DNA from: Planctomycetes bacterium SM23_32
GTDB taxonomy: Bacteria > Planctomycetota > Brocadiia > SM23-32
Assembly: GCA_001303885.1 (NCBI GenBank)
Contig: LJUE01000065.1
Span: 1-9,079 of the forward strand
Reading direction: 5' to 3'
Length of the DNA stretch: 9,079 bases
Shown: piece by piece, positions 7,130 through 9,079 of the stretch
How the letters are laid out: each line of letters begins with the position of its first letter
Numbering within the stretch: position 1 is the stretch's first letter
Notes under the pieces: model-generated
Database searches by the model: none
The model's input: the letters and a program-made list of their open reading frames with translations, nothing else
Told to the model about the DNA's origin: nothing
Made by a program: the position numbers and the translations under genes

Positions 7130-8182
7130 TCAAAACAGGGAGTCGAAGTCCACCCTCTCGAAGACCTCGAGCTTGCCGCCGACCGTCGCGTTGTAGATGC
7201 GCCGGCCCCGCGCCTCTATCGCCTGCCGGCAGGTGCGGTATCCCTCGATCATGGCCGGCACGTTGGGGTCGTGCCACTTGCGCCCTGCGCCCAGGTAGTC
7301 GGGGCAGAAGTGGTTGGGGTCGTCGTCCCGCGTGCTCTCCAGGTAGAAGCCCACCCCGCGACCGAACCTGTCCGGGCCGGTCTGCCTGACGCTGGCGGGG
7401 ATCACGTAGTCGCAGTCCACCCCGACCAGGTAGATCGGATCGAACCCCATGTAATAGGCGATCTGGACAGCCGTCACCGATACGGCACCTCCGGCGCAGA
7501 CGCCTCGGCTCGCGTCGTAGGAGAAGCGGGGCCCCCCCGCGAGGCCCCTGTCCACCTGCTCGCGGCCCGACCAATACCAGTAGACGTCCTCGCCGCCCCG
7601 CAGCAGGCCACGGAACCTCTCCGGGAAGAAGAACGTCATGCCTCTGAGCGCGTTCACCTCGTCGGCTATGTCGGGCGTGGCGCGCCAGTCCAGCACGGTG
7701 TAGAAGCTGGGGCGCCAGTCAATGCGGTCGAACAAGAGGTAGATGCGGTTCATGCTGAAGGTGAACTCGTCGGCCAGCTTCTCCAGCGGGGTGCGGTTCA
7801 GGCTCGGCCCACAGCCGACGATGAAGATGCGCTCGCCCCGGTGGCAGTCCCGCAGCGAGCGCAGCCGCCTGACGTCCCGGCGCGGACACGGGATCGGCCC
7901 GGTGAAGCTGTAGAGCCTCCGCCTGGCCCTGCCCCAGCGGTTGTTCACCTCCCGGTGTCCCAGCGGCCGCAGTTCCTTCCGGGCTCGTCGCCAGCGCAGC
8001 AGTTCTTCCTTCCGGCGCCGGCCGGCGTCGAGCGCCACGGCCAGGGAGGACCGCCTGTATCGCCAGTACAGGCGGCGCACGCGGCCCCAGAGCCGCCGCG
8101 CCACGCCCACGGGCCCCTCCCGAAGCAGCACCTCGTAGGCGCGGGCCAGCGCGGCAGCGATGGCGCCTGCGGCGGCCCTCAT
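7130..8182 (-). CDS. DUF115 / MptE-like (Maf- and GT42-like) putative transferase A, probable internal start of the fused frame
   Basis: Reading from the ATG at 8182 gives 350 aa that align end to end with the 332-aa protein at 4770-5768, including the basic, helix-rich N-terminus (both have an EGP-x-G stretch about 14-22 residues in). An SD AGGAGG lies 8 bases upstream, the same spacing as for the paralogue, so I favour an independent cistron here. Visible motifs: GCGPSLN (123-129; usually GNGPSL, so Asn is replaced by Cys), MNRIYLLFD (144-152), GFDPIYLVGVDCDY (246-259), DDDPNHF with His291, and the invariant-looking tail ending RVDFDSLF. DUF115 includes archaeal MptE pterin kinases and the Maf flagellin glycosyltransferases; the same motif order is known from GT42 sialyltransferases such as Cst-II. 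In a glycan operon with CMP-acid synthetases, a transferase role is more likely than pterin synthesis (inference). The TGA stop is 10 bases before the next gene. Confidence 0.6.
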   Translation of the reverse strand: MRAAAGAIAAALARAYEVLLREGPVGVARRLWGRVRRLYWRYRRSSLAVALDAGRRRKEELLRWRRARKELRPLGHREVNNRWGRARRRLYSFTGPIPCPRRDVRRLRSLRDCHRGERIFIVGCGPSLNRTPLEKLADEFTFSMNRIYLLFDRIDWRPSFYTVLDWRATPDIADEVNALRGMTFFFPERFRGLLRGGEDVYWYWSGREQVDRGLAGGPRFSYDASRGVCAGGAVSVTAVQIAYYMGFDPIYLVGVDCDYVIPASVRQTGPDRFGRGVGFYLESTRDDDPNHFCPDYLGAGRKWHDPNVPAMIEGYRTCRQAIEARGRRIYNATVGGKLEVFERVDFDSLF

Positions 8183-9079
8183 GCCCCCCCCCTCCTGCGA
8201 CCGGACCGGCCGGCCGGCGGCGCCGATCACTTCCTTGTAGAAGGCCAGGTACTCGGTGTTGAACCTCTCGACGCGGAACGCCTGCCGGGCCCGTGCGCGC
8301 ATCTCCTTCCGGGCCGCCGGTTCGTAGGCGCCCTCGGGCTCCATGACCTGCTCGATCAGCCCGGCCAGCTCCTCTGCATCGCCGGCCTCAGCGTCGAAGG
8401 GCAGCCCCACCTCCATGCCGAGCAGCTCGCTGAGTTCACGCACCGTCGGCGGATAGCCGATGATGGGCAGCCCCATGCAGAGCGCCTCGGCGTAGGCCAC
8501 CCCGAAGGACTCCTTCCGGCTCGGCACTACCAGCGCGCCCCCCTCGGCCATCAGGTCAGCTATGCGTTGGGCGCCAAGGCGCCCGGTGAAGCGGATGTTC
8601 AGGCCCTGCTCGCGGGCGCGCCGTTCGAGCGGGTCCTTCAGGGCCCCGTCGCCCACGACCGCGGCCTCCCAGCGGTTCAGCGCCGGCTCTCGCGCGTAGG
8701 CGTCCACCAGCAGGTGGGCGCCCTTGTCTTCGGTGACGTGGCCGACGAAGATGACGCGCCTTAGCGGGCCGACCGCGCCCGCCCTCTGGAACTCCCCGCC
8801 GACGCAGTAACGGATCAGGCGGCAGCGCCCCCGCAGGCCCGCGTGTGCACGACAGGCATGCTCCTGCTGATGCCGACTGACGAAGACCACGTGGTCGTAG
8901 TCGGCGAGCGTCTCGGCCAAGCCCCACGAGTGATGCGTAAGCACCAGGGGCGTGCGGCAGCCCAGCCGCCGGAACACCGGCGCGAAGTCCGAGTGGGTGT
9001 AATGCACATGCACCAGGTCCGGCTGCACGTCCCGCAGGGCGCGCATGAGAGCCGCTCCCTTGCTGAAGGCCAGGCGCTC
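7130..9079 (-). CDS. GT4 glycosyltransferase fused in frame to a DUF115/MptE-like (GT42-like) domain; 5' end outside window
   Basis: As written, this is one open frame of 649 visible codons. It is still open at the window edge, where 11 sense codons precede the Met at 9046, so the true start lies outside. Counting from that Met, residues 1-275 are a GT4 (GT-B fold) retaining glycosyltransferase: a DLVHVHY strand, the nucleotide-sugar domain opening VIFVGHVTEDKG (98-109), and the E-x7-E signature ESFGVAYAE (179-187). Donor sugar and acceptor cannot be read. Residues 289-638 are a full DUF115 domain, described in the next entry. The link (about 276-288) is low-complexity and contains a nine-G run directly before Met289. 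That run carries a perfect SD and falls where the paralogous protein at 4770-5768 begins, so the fusion may be a one-base artefact or variant of two coupled genes. Its product probably acts at the cytoplasmic membrane face on a surface glycan (inference); no signal peptide or membrane helix is visible. Confidence 0.8.
   Translation of the reverse strand, partial: ERLAFSKGAALMRALRDVQPDLVHVHYTHSDFAPVFRRLGCRTPLVLTHHSWGLAETLADYDHVVFVSRHQQEHACRAHAGLRGRCRLIRYCVGGEFQRAGAVGPLRRVIFVGHVTEDKGAHLLVDAYAREPALNRWEAAVVGDGALKDPLERRAREQGLNIRFTGRLGAQRIADLMAEGGALVVPSRKESFGVAYAEALCMGLPIIGYPPTVRELSELLGMEVGLPFDAEAGDAEELAGLIEQVMEPEGAYEPAARKEMRARARQAFRVERFNTEYLAFYKEVIGAAGRPVRSQEGGGMRAAAGAIAAALARAYEVLLREGPVGVARRLWGRVRRLYWRYRRSSLAVALDAGRRRKEELLRWRRARKELRPLGHREVNNRWGRARRRLYSFTGPIPCPRRDVRRLRSLRDCHRGERIFIVGCGPSLNRTPLEKLADEFTFSMNRIYLLFDRIDWRPSFYTVLDWRATPDIADEVNALRGMTFFFPERFRGLLRGGEDVYWYWSGREQVDRGLAGGPRFSYDASRGVCAGGAVSVTAVQIAYYMGFDPIYLVGVDCDYVIPASVRQTGPDRFGRGVGFYLESTRDDDPNHFCPDYLGAGRKWHDPNVPAMIEGYRTCRQAIEARGRRIYNATVGGKLEVFERVDFDSLF
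8184..8192 (-). repeat. Nine-G homopolymer at the GT4/DUF115 junction
   Basis: There are nine consecutive C on the plus strand, nine G in the coding sense. With nine, the two domains share one frame (CAG GAG GGG GGG GGC ATG). With eight, the upstream frame would read GCA TGA and stop on an ATGA overlap with the DUF115 start, the same junction type seen at 3725-3728 and 2168-2171. It is a classic slippage-prone tract: it may be a real variant, a phase-variable switch or an assembly error. Confidence 0.85.
8191..8196 (-). promoter_or_regulatory. Ribosome binding site inside the GT4-DUF115 frame
   Basis: The minus strand reads AGGAGG, a full anti-SD match, 8 bases before the ATG at 8182. Such a site in the middle of an open frame suggests that the DUF115 part is, or recently was, translated on its own. 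The paralogous DUF115 gene also has a strong SD 8 bases before its start. Confidence 0.65.

Overview
The window is very GC-rich (about two thirds G+C or more by eye). All ten recognisable proteins or protein modules are encoded on the minus strand with almost no space between them, so it reads as the interior of one long operon transcribed from right to left. Neither end of the operon is inside the window: the first gene runs off the right edge and the last off the left edge. I see no promoter, terminator, RNA gene, insertion sequence or CRISPR array. Content and style fit a surface-polysaccharide or glycoconjugate locus of a high-GC bacterium. The phylum cannot be named with confidence from this stretch.

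Layout in the direction of transcription. (1) 9079-7130: a family-4 glycosyltransferase joined in frame to a DUF115 (MptE-like / Maf-like / GT42-like) domain. The joint lies on a run of nine G that sits between a perfect ribosome binding site and an internal ATG, so these may really be two genes. (2) 7119-5770: a second, dissimilar family-4 glycosyltransferase. (3) 5768-4770: a second DUF115 protein, paralogous to the first along its whole length. (4) 4762-3725: a family-2 glycosyltransferase. (5) 3728-2967: a NeuA/KdsB-like cytidylyltransferase with changes at usually conserved motifs. (6) 2986-2168: an HpcH/HpaI-type class II pyruvate aldolase with its active-site residues in place. (7) 2171-1491: a second, more canonical NeuA-like cytidylyltransferase. 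(8) 1481-513: a D-2-hydroxyacid dehydrogenase. (9) 484-1: the start of another family-2 glycosyltransferase. Two junctions are ATGA overlaps, one is a 20-base overlap, and the gaps are 1 to 28 bases.

How the parts may work together (inference): the aldolase can make or break 2-keto acids of the 3-deoxy-ulosonic type. The two cytidylyltransferases can activate such acids as CMP derivatives. The two DUF115 proteins have the motif layout of CMP-sialic-acid-using GT42/Maf transferases and could place the acids on chains built by the neighbouring GT4 and GT2 enzymes. No NeuB, NeuC, KdsA or KdsC homologue is in the window, so if this is an acidic-sugar pathway its carbon skeleton may come from an aldolase rather than from a PEP-dependent synthase. 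That possibility, and the nine-G junction, are the two things most worth following up.
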